In this document: positions 1 to 8,451 of the stretch, piece after piece | Numbering within the stretch: position 1 is the stretch's first letter | Layout of the letters: every line of letters starts with the position of its first letter | Source: Corallochytrium limacisporum | Taxonomy: Eukaryota > Opisthokonta | Direction of reading: 5' to 3' | Length of the DNA stretch: 22,725 bases | NCBI GenBank assembly: GCA_002811645.1 | Contig: PDIP01000254.1 | Location: 1 to 22,725 of the forward strand | The notes under the pieces: generated by a model | The model's input: the letters and a program-made list of their open reading frames with translations, nothing else | Told to the model about the DNA's origin: nothing | The model's database searches: none | Position numbers and translations under genes: made by a program

Positions 1-58
1 TCTCTCTCTCTCTCTCTGTGTCTCTCTGTCTCTGTCTCTCTCTCTCTCTCTCTCTGTG

Positions 59-136
<78 letters not shown>

Positions 137-140
137 TCTC
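1..140. repeat. (CT)n microsatellite
   Basis: An almost pure pyrimidine CT dinucleotide array with occasional TGT interruptions. It touches the left window edge and probably continues beyond it. Nothing coding is visible in it. Confidence 0.95.
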
Positions 141-1041
141 GCCACTTGAGCCCGTGCTTAACAAAACGGCGAGACGGGGGAAGGAAGGCTGCGGAGGGGT
201 AGGGAACCCGCCCGTACTGGAACGGCCCCCTTTCGGTTCTGGGCCACCGAAAAAAAAAACGGGCCCTAAAGCACCAGAAAGAGAGGGGAGAGGGTAAGAG
301 TGAAGGCCCCGCCCCGGGGGGGATGTGTGTGTGTGTGTGTGTGGAGGGGAACCCAAAGGAAATATTCTTTTGCATACAAGAAGCATAGAAATCAATAAAT
401 AAACATCAACGAACCGGAGTCCATTTTCTTTCTCGCTCAGGCCCCGGTGGGGGGCTGGCCTCTGACTCTCTCTCTGTGTGTCTCTATGCGGGCTATGGTC
501 CGTTCGGTACTTTCACTATAGACACCGGCGGTTGTGAGCCTCAGGAGGGGGGGGGTCCCGGTGTAAGTGGCCGGCGGTACAACAACGGTGGGGTAGCCCC
601 ACGGGAGGCCTTGGGTTTCCGGGCTTTGGGTCTCGGTTGGAAAGCCAGTTTTTTTTCTGGTGTTTTTCCTGAGGGTGCTCCCCCCCCTCCCTAACCCTGC
701 GGGACCCCTTCGGTTTGCCCAAGGGGGCCCCCAGCGGGGTTACTACTGGCTGTGTTGTCTTGCTGCGTCCCAACGGTCTCATTCCAGAATCGGCTCCGGT
801 GTCTTTTGTTTTTCGTTTTGTTATTTTTATGTGTTTGGCCCATTACGCTGTTGATTTATGGAGTTAGTTATTGCCACTGACTATTTAAGACAATGCAAAG
901 TGTATCGGTAATGATCGGGACAGAGCACCTTCTGTCCAATGATCCCGAACTGAACAACGGAACAATTCAAAATGTGAAATGTAGACCTGTTTCCGTGGAC
1001 TAAGAGACACTGTTATACACAGGCCAGGCCACAGCACAGCA
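141..1041. other. Non-coding region upstream of SEC15
   Basis: No convincing gene. It holds a (TG)10 array at 324-343, a short CT/GT patch near 463-485, an A10 run near 250, and self-complementary G/C blocks such as CCCCGGGG (312-319) and GGGGGCCCCC (723-732). Short frames here are driven by the G/C-rich composition and match no family I know. The last 200 bases are AT-richer and contain a TATA-like TATTTAAG at 882-889, about 150 bp before the SEC15 start, which could be a core promoter element. Confidence 0.6.
324..343. repeat. (TG)10 microsatellite
   Basis: Ten perfect TG units directly following a G-run. A simple sequence repeat in non-coding DNA. Confidence 0.9.
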
Positions 1042-3906
1042 ATGGTGGCAAATAGCAGTGGTGCGGCAGCAAGTGCCGGGGCGCCTCAGACTGCGAAAAC
1101 AGCTGCGAACATTGTGGCTGCTGAAGCAGAAAACAGAGAACGAGAACGGGCGCAACTCTTACTCAGTGATCTGGTTAGCAGCGAGGGCCAGTTCGTGCCG
1201 ACATTGAAAGCTGTGTACGACAATGGCAAGGATGAACAGTTCAGCCGGGCTATCGATGATTTTGTGGAGAAATGCAACCGAGACATCAAACGTTTGTGCG
1301 GCCACAACTACTCCAATATGTTCGAGAGCGTGGATCAGTTGTTCGAACTGAACAAGCACGTTCAAGCATTGCAGGATGAAGTCAAGGCACTGAACGTCAA
1401 TCTGCAGGAGAGCGGAAGCGCTCTATTAGAGGCAGCGGATGAACTGGAGCGCAAACGATACATTGTCGTAAACATGGCCAGGGCTGTCAAAGGTCTGACG
1501 GAGTGCATTCCCGTGGTACAGATCTACCGCAAAGTGCTCCGGCAGGTCAGTCAGAAGCGTTTCTACTCCGCTCTGATTGCCATTGAGGCCCTAGAGGTCC
1601 GGGAGCTGCCAAAATTACCGGATTATTCGTACGTCGGGATCATTCGCGAACGGCTGCCACATTTGCGCATGCGCATCAAACTGGAAGTGCGCAGCGATGC
1701 TCAGGACTGGCTGGAAGGGTCGATGAAGGCATGCCGTGCGGTGGGCATTCGTGCTCTGGAACGCGCCAAAGCGCAGGTTGCAGAAGAGTCCAATGAACTG
1801 CTCACCATCGGCGCCCTGCGGTGGGAACAGGCCACCGGTGAGGGCAAAGTCAGGGCAAGCGACTTCAATCAGTATTCTCCGACCAGGGGATCCCAGAACG
1901 TTCGGGTCACGAGCTCGCAGTCGCAGTTGATGCGTGCGGCTGGCACTGGCGTGCTCCGCTCTGCATCGGACGTCATAAACCACCGCAGTAGCCAATCCAA
2001 GGCCACAGAGAGCAGGGGTCGTCTGCCCGTGCTCGATCCGCACTTGGACGGCGGTGTGGAGAGCGCGAGCCGTGCATCGGTATCCTCAATGGAGGCCCCT
2101 GCGTTACCCACCCCGCAAAAGAAATCATTCTTCCGCGCCGGCAACAAACCGGCAGGCTTGCGTTCGAGTCTGGTGGGAGCTTCTTCCCAGGACGACAGTG
2201 GGTCACGGTCATCGCTCGCGATCCCGCGGTACTCCGGGGCTGCGATGGACGCGACGAACCCAACTGTTTCCCTTGATGATGGCAACATTGATTGTTCGGT
2301 TGTCTATCGCTGTCTGCACATTTATGAACTCATGCAGAGCCGCAGTGAGTTCGCCAAGTACTACAAGGATAACCGGTGGCAACAGATTAGCAATTTGCTG
2401 GATGACTTTCCAGTCAATGACGGCGGAAAGGCAGACCTCCGCGCCTGGGTGAAGGCTTTGTGCAGTGTCATGGGTTTCTTTGTGATTGAGGACACAGTCA
2501 TGAACACAACATCTGGTCTGCTAAGCCGTGCTGCTCTGGACGACGTCTGGGACATGGCCATCAACCGCCTGTCCACCATCATCCAAGAGACCCTCACCTG
2601 CGTCCATCGCATCGATCGCGTGCTAGAATTTAAGGAACTGCTGTCCCTCTTCTTTGTCGGACTTCAGGAGCATTCGTACAATGCCAGTCGGCTCACCAAC
2701 ATTTTGCCCATCATTCACTCACGCTACCGGGAACTGCTGGCGAAGAAGTGGGGGGGAAAGTTCTTGGAAGCCTTCCACTCGGATGATCTGCAGCCCCTGC
2801 GGGTGAATAGTCAGGAGGAACTTAACGAAATAGCTGGAGACCTGCCGTACGCAGAGGAGCGGCGAGAAATGGTCCGGCCGTCGGAGTTCCCTGCAGTCCT
2901 AGGCTTCACATCATGCGTCCCAAAGATCTACTCACTGATTCTGGAGTACCTACCAACGACTATGGATTTCATGGAGAATCTGAACCTCAGCCAAACGCAG
3001 ATCGACGCACGCACCCGCCGGGATGTGAGACAGCTGATTGAAACTGAATTGAAGGACCGTATCCGCACGCTCATTCACGAGTCGCAGACGCAGGTTCAGT
3101 ACCTAGTGCAGATTGTCAACAATCTGATTTACATTAACGATGCCTGCGCGCGCATTGATGGCCACGTTACGCAACTGCTGGTGGCGGCAGGTATCACCCT
3201 GGCTGGCACCAGCGAGTCCTTCAAGGTCGGAAAGAATGATTTCTTCTCCGATGTGTCCCGAGAGGCCGAGGACATGGTGGTGATGTACATGCGGGAGCGG
3301 GTGAAACAGTTCTTTGGACTGGCTGACTATGAATGGACTCCAGCTGGTGGATCTAAGGACGCGTCTGAGTTTGTGGACAGTATGATTATGTTCCTGCAGT
3401 CCTCATTCTCGCCCCTGACCATGTTCCCTACCCAGACGCAGGTTGACCGCAGCTACGCTCGTAGCTTTGAGGCGATTTCTGGCGAATTCCACAAGCTCGT
3501 TCTGAGCGATGACTTCAAGATCATCAATCGGCACGCCTTCCAAACCCTACACACGGACATTTCAGCGGTGGAGGAATTCGCGGACCTCCAGCCGGTGCCC
3601 AACCTGCGAGCCACGCTGCTGAGCGTGCGGCAGTTGGTGGATCTGTTCCGACTAGAAGACTTTGAACGGTACATCGAGGGACTGGCGCGCCGCAAACCTT
3701 ACGGTATGGTGGAGCCAGCCATTGTGCTCTCCCTGCTGGACAAGTACTACGGCGAGCAGGACCAGCACACTGCCTACTCCAATTTCCGCAAGACAGGCCG
3801 CGATCGCAAGAAGGCCATGAACGACCTGATCCAGCGGCTCACCCGCAAGATGCACGAGCTTGCGCTGCCATTTGAAACGAGGGGACAGATGGAAGCGTTG
3901 ATGTGA
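1042..3906 (+). CDS. SEC15: Exocyst complex subunit Sec15 (EXOC6 family)
   Basis: Sec15 is a subunit of the octameric exocyst that tethers secretory vesicles to the plasma membrane; in yeast and animals it is the effector contacted by Sec4/Rab11-type GTPases. The 954-residue frame can be followed against EXOC6 from end to end: an N-terminal helical part with the LKAVYDN and QKRFYSAL segments (about residues 55-185), the YRCLHIYELM segment (from about 422), the LLAKKWGGKF segment, the LADYEWT segment (from about 760) and the FRKTGRDRKK C-terminus. It is longer than human EXOC6 (about 800 residues), mostly because of a Ser/Arg-rich low-complexity insert at about residues 285-410. The start has a good context (G at -3, G at +4). 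No intron is needed. It has no partner gene next to it in this window. Identification is secure; the linker is probably disordered. Confidence 0.95.
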   Translation: MVANSSGAAASAGAPQTAKTAANIVAAEAENRERERAQLLLSDLVSSEGQFVPTLKAVYDNGKDEQFSRAIDDFVEKCNRDIKRLCGHNYSNMFESVDQLFELNKHVQALQDEVKALNVNLQESGSALLEAADELERKRYIVVNMARAVKGLTECIPVVQIYRKVLRQVSQKRFYSALIAIEALEVRELPKLPDYSYVGIIRERLPHLRMRIKLEVRSDAQDWLEGSMKACRAVGIRALERAKAQVAEESNELLTIGALRWEQATGEGKVRASDFNQYSPTRGSQNVRVTSSQSQLMRAAGTGVLRSASDVINHRSSQSKATESRGRLPVLDPHLDGGVESASRASVSSMEAPALPTPQKKSFFRAGNKPAGLRSSLVGASSQDDSGSRSSLAIPRYSGAAMDATNPTVSLDDGNIDCSVVYRCLHIYELMQSRSEFAKYYKDNRWQQISNLLDDFPVNDGGKADLRAWVKALCSVMGFFVIEDTVMNTTSGLLSRAALDDVWDMAINRLSTIIQETLTCVHRIDRVLEFKELLSLFFVGLQEHSYNASRLTNILPIIHSRYRELLAKKWGGKFLEAFHSDDLQPLRVNSQEELNEIAGDLPYAEERREMVRPSEFPAVLGFTSCVPKIYSLILEYLPTTMDFMENLNLSQTQIDARTRRDVRQLIETELKDRIRTLIHESQTQVQYLVQIVNNLIYINDACARIDGHVTQLLVAAGITLAGTSESFKVGKNDFFSDVSREAEDMVVMYMRERVKQFFGLADYEWTPAGGSKDASEFVDSMIMFLQSSFSPLTMFPTQTQVDRSYARSFEAISGEFHKLVLSDDFKIINRHAFQTLHTDISAVEEFADLQPVPNLRATLLSVRQLVDLFRLEDFERYIEGLARRKPYGMVEPAIVLSLLDKYYGEQDQHTAYSNFRKTGRDRKKAMNDLIQRLTRKMHELALPFETRGQMEALM

Positions 3907-4369
3907 AGTTATTACATAGATGTACAGATAAATGATGTTTTCAAGGTCATGTGATGTCTCTTGGCAAGCTAGGCAATGGGGGAGGTGAAGCACGGGTCTG
4001 GATGCGGTCTGTCGTGTGTGGTCGGGACCCCAAATTTGATCGGTTCACAACCATTGCAACCTCCCAACCTCCGCCGCGGGGGGAGCCCTGGTGGCCATGC
4101 GTGACTTGCCTTCCCTCCCACCCTCCCCACCAAAACAAATACGTTACCGACCACCGTCCACTTTGAGATTACCGTATATGAAATAATCATGACGGACGGT
4201 TAGTATATTGATAAATAGGTAGTCTTGGCACTTGTCACACGACCAACCTGGGTAAATAAAATAGTAAGTATGTAAATAATCTTCTAGCCTGCCCCCCGGG
4301 GGCCCTTGCTCTCCAAAATATTCTGCTTTCTCTCTCTCTCACCCGCTCCGTGTCCTCAGCCGCCAAAAG

Positions 4370-4388
4370 CCCCCCCCCCACGGGGGGG
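4370..4388. repeat. C-tract/G-tract fold-back
   Basis: Ten C residues, a two-base spacer, then seven G residues. The arms can pair as a seven-base-pair GC stem, and the single strands could alternatively form i-motif or G-quadruplex-like structures with neighbouring tracts. Function unknown. Confidence 0.6.
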
Positions 4389-4872
4389 CACCACACTGTG
4401 CGTTTCAGTTACTTTTTGGGTCTTAACTTCTTTGGCTAAGTTTGCTGGGCGGGGGACAAGGGTGAATTACGCCAGCCGACTCTACCCTCGCTTCCCTTTT
4501 TCGTTTTCCAAACACCCGCGACCCCCCCCCCCCAGCGCACCGATCCTGCGAGGGACAGGCGTTTGCTCCTCCCCCTCCTCTGCGTGCAAGCGCCACAACG
4601 CGCGTTCAACCCCCCGCCCCGGGGGCCTTTCCCGACGGTTTCTTTTCTTGGGAGGTTTCTTTTTTCCCCTTCGTCTCTTTGGCCGGCCCCCCTCCACTCC
4701 CCTTCCCTTCACTTCTCCTACTCCCCCCGCGCGGCCCGGAAGAAAGAGTAGGGGGCTCTCCTTTTCCTGGGATGGGAACAAGGGTGGTTGCATCATCGGT
4801 TGATTTGGGGGGGTTGCCCATTTCGTAGGAATGTGTGTTGCAGATGAGGGTCTTCAAAGGTACGAAAGGCTG

Positions 4873-5040
4873 GTGAGTGACTGGGGCACCCGAGTATGAG
4901 ACTTGACATGATGGAACAAGAACGTGGAGGAGTGGAACCCAAGGATTGTTCTATCGAGAGTACATCTGCTGAATCTCACATCATTTCACTGAGAAAGAAG
5001 TCTTTTCACTAGCTTTTAAAGAATCTCTTGTTTTCCTCAG
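4873..5040 (+). other. Candidate 5'UTR intron of LETM1
   Basis: A GTGAGT donor-like hexamer begins at 4873, and a pyrimidine-rich TTGTTTTCCTCAG acceptor-like end lies at 5040, 116 bp before the LETM1 start. A CTCAC branch-like pentamer lies at about 4975-4979. The 168-bp spacing is plausible for a spliceosomal intron. This rests on splice-site resemblance alone; a chance match is quite possible in a region without coding constraint. Confidence 0.3.
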
Positions 5041-5156
5041 TTTGTTTTATAGGCTTTCCATCATGGACAGGGCTCGGTGTTGAAAGCCAGTGAACATTTT
5101 GTAGACAAATATTTGACGGAAAAGGGGGGAACAGTAACATTTTAGCACATCTAAGG

Positions 5157-8100
5157 ATGATTGCGAACTTCCATTCCCTGAGGGGCACCGTGCTGCTGGC
5201 ACGGCGATGCCCTGCCCTGGTCCAGTACAGATCATTGACCACCACAGGCCTTGTTATGCAGAATCGGGTACTGGTTGTGCGCAGTCATCACCAGGGACTA
5301 CTGACTCCTAGTACCGATACATTCTTCCTCCGTTGTCAGCGACGCTGGCAGACCACGGCAGAGACACCGAAACGCAACAACGCCGCAGCTGAATCAACGG
5401 GACAGTCTACGAAGACTACAACCACAACAACGGCACAGGGATCTACTGGCGAAGTTGGAACAATGGCTGCGAATGGAAAGGGACCGTTTACCACCACGGT
5501 TGAGGGAGCCGGATTAGAATCCAAGACACCGCGAACAATTGCACCCCTCCAGGACGAATTCGCCCTACGTGTCCGACAGTTCATCTATGGTGAGTCACGA
5601 GATGCTATGGAAGCCACTGCGCGCAAGAGCAGTACGGGCGTTGGAGACAAGAAGACCGGCGAAGTGAGCAAATTCGAACTCTCCATGCGCGCCCTGCGGG
5701 CCAGACAACGTGAGCTGCAGCACGAACATCATCGCATGGAGGAGCATCAGGCAGCCCAGGATGCAGCCAAGGTGCAGCTCACGACCTACCAAAAGGTCAT
5801 GCGCATGGTGCAACACACGATGGTCGGCTTCAAGCTCTTCTTCCTGGACGTTCGCATTGGCATGCGACTGGTGGGAAAGATCACGTCGGGCAAAACTCTC
5901 ACCCGACGCGAACGGAAGCAGTTGATCCGTACCACTTCAGATATTTTCCGCATGGTCCCATTCTCAATTTTCGTCATTGTACCGTTCATGGAATTGCTGC
6001 TGCCTGTGGCTCTATGGCTGTTCCCGGGCATGCTGCCATCGTCATTCCGCAGCAGCCGCGAGGAGGACGAGAATCGCCAGCGTCAGCTGAAGGTCAAGCT
6101 CGATATGGCTCGTTTCCTACAGGACACAATCGAAGAGATGAGTATCACGGTCAAGGGCGATGGCTCCAGTGTCGGCGACTTCGCGCGGGTCATGCGTGAG
6201 ATCCGCAGCGAGGGCTCCATCATCACCACCGAGGACATTATCAAATTCTCCAAAAGTTTCCGCGACGAATTGACGCTGGATAATCTGCAGCGTCCACAAT
6301 TGGTTGCACTGTGCAAGATTCTCATGTTGCCCACCGTTGGCACCACGAATATCCTGCGCTTCCAGCTGAATTACAAACTTCGTCAACTCCGCGCAGATGA
6401 CGAACTGATTGAGGACGAAGGCATCGAGAACCTCACCACGGCAGAACTACAGGCGGCTTGCCAGGCTCGTGGTATGCGTGCCATTGGTCTGAGTGAGGAC
6501 CGTCTGCGGTACCAATTGCAGCAGTGGATTGACCTACATTTGCATGAGCACGTACCGACCTCACTGCTGCTAATGAGCCGTGCTCTGTACCTACCGGACG
6601 GCATCCCAGTCAAGGACATGCTCAAGGCTACCATCAGCGCCTTGCCCGAGGAAGTGGTTGAGGAGGCGGAATCGACAATCCGTGAGACGGAGGGTGATAC
6701 GCTGTCCAACGCCGAGCGTCTCAAGGTGCTGGAGCGTGAGCAGAAGCGCATCGAAGAGGAAGATATCGAAGAGAAGAAAGCAGTGGAACAGGCAAAGGAG
6801 CACGAGGCCGCAGCGGCTGCGGCAGTGGCAGCCGCGGATGTCGAGGCCATCGCTGCAGGCAAACTACCCGACGCTCTCAGTGTGGCTACCGCAGGGACAG
6901 CTACTGTAGAACCTGGCATGTCAAGTGGTGAACAGATTGTCGACATGGCCGAGGTTAATGCGGCATCCAAGGCCGCAGCGGAAGCGATTGCGGACCACGT
7001 TCCAGACGACAAGAGTTCTCCGGCGACCACGGCGACGACCGCTGAAGAGAGAGCAGCGTCTGCGATGGAGGATCGCACAGGTATGGAGCAGACTAGGCCC
7101 GCAACGACAACGGTCAACGAGTCAGATATGGCTGAAACACGGGCACCTGATGCTGGTGAGATGCTCTCGTCCGTGGCTGAGGACGAGCAGGCCGCTGCCG
7201 CGGCTAAGGCTGCGGAGGCGGAAGAAACTCTCACCGTTGAGTCCGGCACAAAGAGCACTGAAGCCACTGCCACTACTGCGGCCGCCGATGAACCGGGTGA
7301 GCAACTCCGTGGCATGTCCGACGAACGGTCTCGCGTTGTGCGTGAGCTGGAGGACGACCTGCTAGCTGGCAAGATCCCAGGGGTCATGGAGAAATATCTG
7401 CAGGAGGGTAAGGAATCGATCATCGACAAAGTTGGACTGGCCGCCGAGGAACGTTTGCCGTCAACGTTGACCAACGAAGAACTGCGAACAATTGCGGAAG
7501 CAGTGTGGGCCGGCACGAAGGGTCGCATTGCGAAGGAACGCGAAGAACTGACCCAGCTCAAGGAAACGCGCCGTGGCTACAAAGAATCCATGGAGAGCGC
7601 CCAAGAAGAGACCCCTGGTGCAGTGAAGGAGAGTGTGGCCGCCAAACGTCTAGGTAAGCGTGTGGACAAGATGATCATGCGACTGGATCGCATTGTCAAA
7701 CGGGTGGAGGAGAAGGACCAGGAACGCGAATTGAAGAAGAAGGAAGAAAAGAAGAAGGAAGAAAAAGAGGCCAAGCTTAAGCAGCAACAGCAACAACAAC
7801 AACACCAAGAGGGAGATGCGGAGCTGCTCAAAGAAGGACCAACGCTGAAAGATAGTGCGCCTGCGGTCGATTCCGAGGCAGTGGCCGCAACGGCTGCTGG
7901 CGGGGATGCTGAGGCGACAGCAGCGGCAGCCGACAGCGCCGCAGACCGCCGCGCAGTCTTTGAAAAGGTCCGTGGGGCCATGAGGCCGTTGTTGGAGGCC
8001 GATGCTGTTGAAGGCAACGCTGTCAGTGTTGATGATTTGGTCGGAGCAATTTTGAAACTCAAGAATCCACCATCGCCAGAGACGACGCGTGCTCTGGTCG

Positions 8101-8303
8101 ATTCGCTGGATCTGGACCACGACGGCATGGTCTCTGTCGAGGAAGTGCTAGTCGTACTGGAGGATCTACAGAATGGCGGTGCAGATATCAACGTCGGTGA
8201 GGTAGAGGACTTTGTGCTGCTTGCCCAGCAGGAGTCCAAGATCAAAGAGATCAAGGAGAAGAAAAAGGACGCAGCCGAGAAGGAGAAGACATCTTCCGAT
8301 TAA
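5157..8303 (+). CDS. LETM1: LETM1 / Mdm38 family mitochondrial inner-membrane protein with EF-hand
   Basis: LETM1 proteins sit in the mitochondrial inner membrane and are needed for K+/H+ (and, by some reports, Ca2+/H+) exchange, volume control and, in yeast Mdm38, ribosome association. The N-terminus is rich in Arg, Ser and Thr and lacks acidic residues over about 45 residues, as a matrix-targeting presequence should. The hallmark membrane segment begins at P268 (PFSIFVIVPFMELLLPVALW) and is followed by a MLPSSF motif, then the matrix ribosome-binding-like LETM1 domain to about residue 500. A canonical EF-hand loop lies at 985-996 (D985, D987, D989, G990, S993, E996). Between them lie coiled coils, an Ala/Thr/Glu-rich tract (about 540-730) and a polyQ run at 876-882. 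At 1048 residues it is much longer than human LETM1 (739), the excess being low-complexity. The start has A at -3. It converges with the SYCP2-like gene, 148 bp apart. Confidence 0.96.
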   Translation: MIANFHSLRGTVLLARRCPALVQYRSLTTTGLVMQNRVLVVRSHHQGLLTPSTDTFFLRCQRRWQTTAETPKRNNAAAESTGQSTKTTTTTTAQGSTGEVGTMAANGKGPFTTTVEGAGLESKTPRTIAPLQDEFALRVRQFIYGESRDAMEATARKSSTGVGDKKTGEVSKFELSMRALRARQRELQHEHHRMEEHQAAQDAAKVQLTTYQKVMRMVQHTMVGFKLFFLDVRIGMRLVGKITSGKTLTRRERKQLIRTTSDIFRMVPFSIFVIVPFMELLLPVALWLFPGMLPSSFRSSREEDENRQRQLKVKLDMARFLQDTIEEMSITVKGDGSSVGDFARVMREIRSEGSIITTEDIIKFSKSFRDELTLDNLQRPQLVALCKILMLPTVGTTNILRFQLNYKLRQLRADDELIEDEGIENLTTAELQAACQARGMRAIGLSEDRLRYQLQQWIDLHLHEHVPTSLLLMSRALYLPDGIPVKDMLKATISALPEEVVEEAESTIRETEGDTLSNAERLKVLEREQKRIEEEDIEEKKAVEQAKEHEAAAAAAVAAADVEAIAAGKLPDALSVATAGTATVEPGMSSGEQIVDMAEVNAASKAAAEAIADHVPDDKSSPATTATTAEERAASAMEDRTGMEQTRPATTTVNESDMAETRAPDAGEMLSSVAEDEQAAAAAKAAEAEETLTVESGTKSTEATATTAAADEPGEQLRGMSDERSRVVRELEDDLLAGKIPGVMEKYLQEGKESIIDKVGLAAEERLPSTLTNEELRTIAEAVWAGTKGRIAKEREELTQLKETRRGYKESMESAQEETPGAVKESVAAKRLGKRVDKMIMRLDRIVKRVEEKDQERELKKKEEKKKEEKEAKLKQQQQQQQHQEGDAELLKEGPTLKDSAPAVDSEAVAATAAGGDAEATAAAADSAADRRAVFEKVRGAMRPLLEADAVEGNAVSVDDLVGAILKLKNPPSPETTRALVDSLDLDHDGMVSVEEVLVVLEDLQNGGADINVGEVEDFVLLAQQESKIKEIKEKKKDAAEKEKTSSD
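7782..7808 (+). repeat. CAG/CAA polyglutamine repeat inside LETM1
   Basis: Seven consecutive Gln codons (two CAG and five CAA), then His and Gln. The run follows a Lys/Glu-rich coiled-coil stretch. CAA interruptions normally slow expansion of such repeats. Confidence 0.9.
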
Positions 8304-8451
8304 TGTCATCCGTTTGGCTTGATCACGTCGAAAGCTGCACGGTTCTTACTCTCTTTGTATATAGAGTCTTAATGTATATCATAGTTCTGAGAATTACGAA
8401 ATGAAGTACTGAACCTGACAATGTACGGTGATGAGCTCGGTCAGATGAATG

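Larger units (their letters stand above)
3907..5156. other. Intergenic region between SEC15 and LETM1, rich in C/G tracts
   Basis: No gene seen over 1.25 kb. The first 400 bases are the SEC15 3' region; an AATAAA at 4255-4260 is a possible but distant polyadenylation signal. From 4290 to about 4760 the top strand is strongly C-rich: CCCCCCGGGGG at 4292-4302, a C10 run followed by G7 at 4370-4388 able to fold back, and C12 at 4522-4533. A 165-codon open frame here has only Pro/Ser/Phe-biased composition and is not credible. From 4800 the base composition becomes ordinary and looks like the LETM1 leader. Confidence 0.6.

Noticed and set aside
1-140. CT array as a possible telomere or centromere repeat
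   Set aside because: It is an impure dinucleotide microsatellite next to ordinary genes, with no telomere-like unit.
476-854. Overlapping 64-88 codon frames on both strands
   Set aside because: Gly/Pro-rich translations of G/C tracts with no family resemblance.
4306-4803. 165-codon Pro/Ser/Phe-rich frame in the SEC15-LETM1 gap
   Set aside because: Produced by C-tracts and low stop density in C-rich DNA; no domain, and overlapping frames on both strands look equally good.
6383-7561. 392-codon open frame antisense to LETM1, Ser/Ala-rich
   Set aside because: It mirrors the Ala/Thr/Glu-rich LETM1 segment, whose codon bias keeps the opposite strand free of stops. No motif or independent signal; LETM1 itself is certain.
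7577-8254. 225-codon antisense frame over the LETM1 C-terminus
   Set aside because: The Ser/Phe/Cys runs are the complement of Lys/Glu and Gln codons; a shadow.
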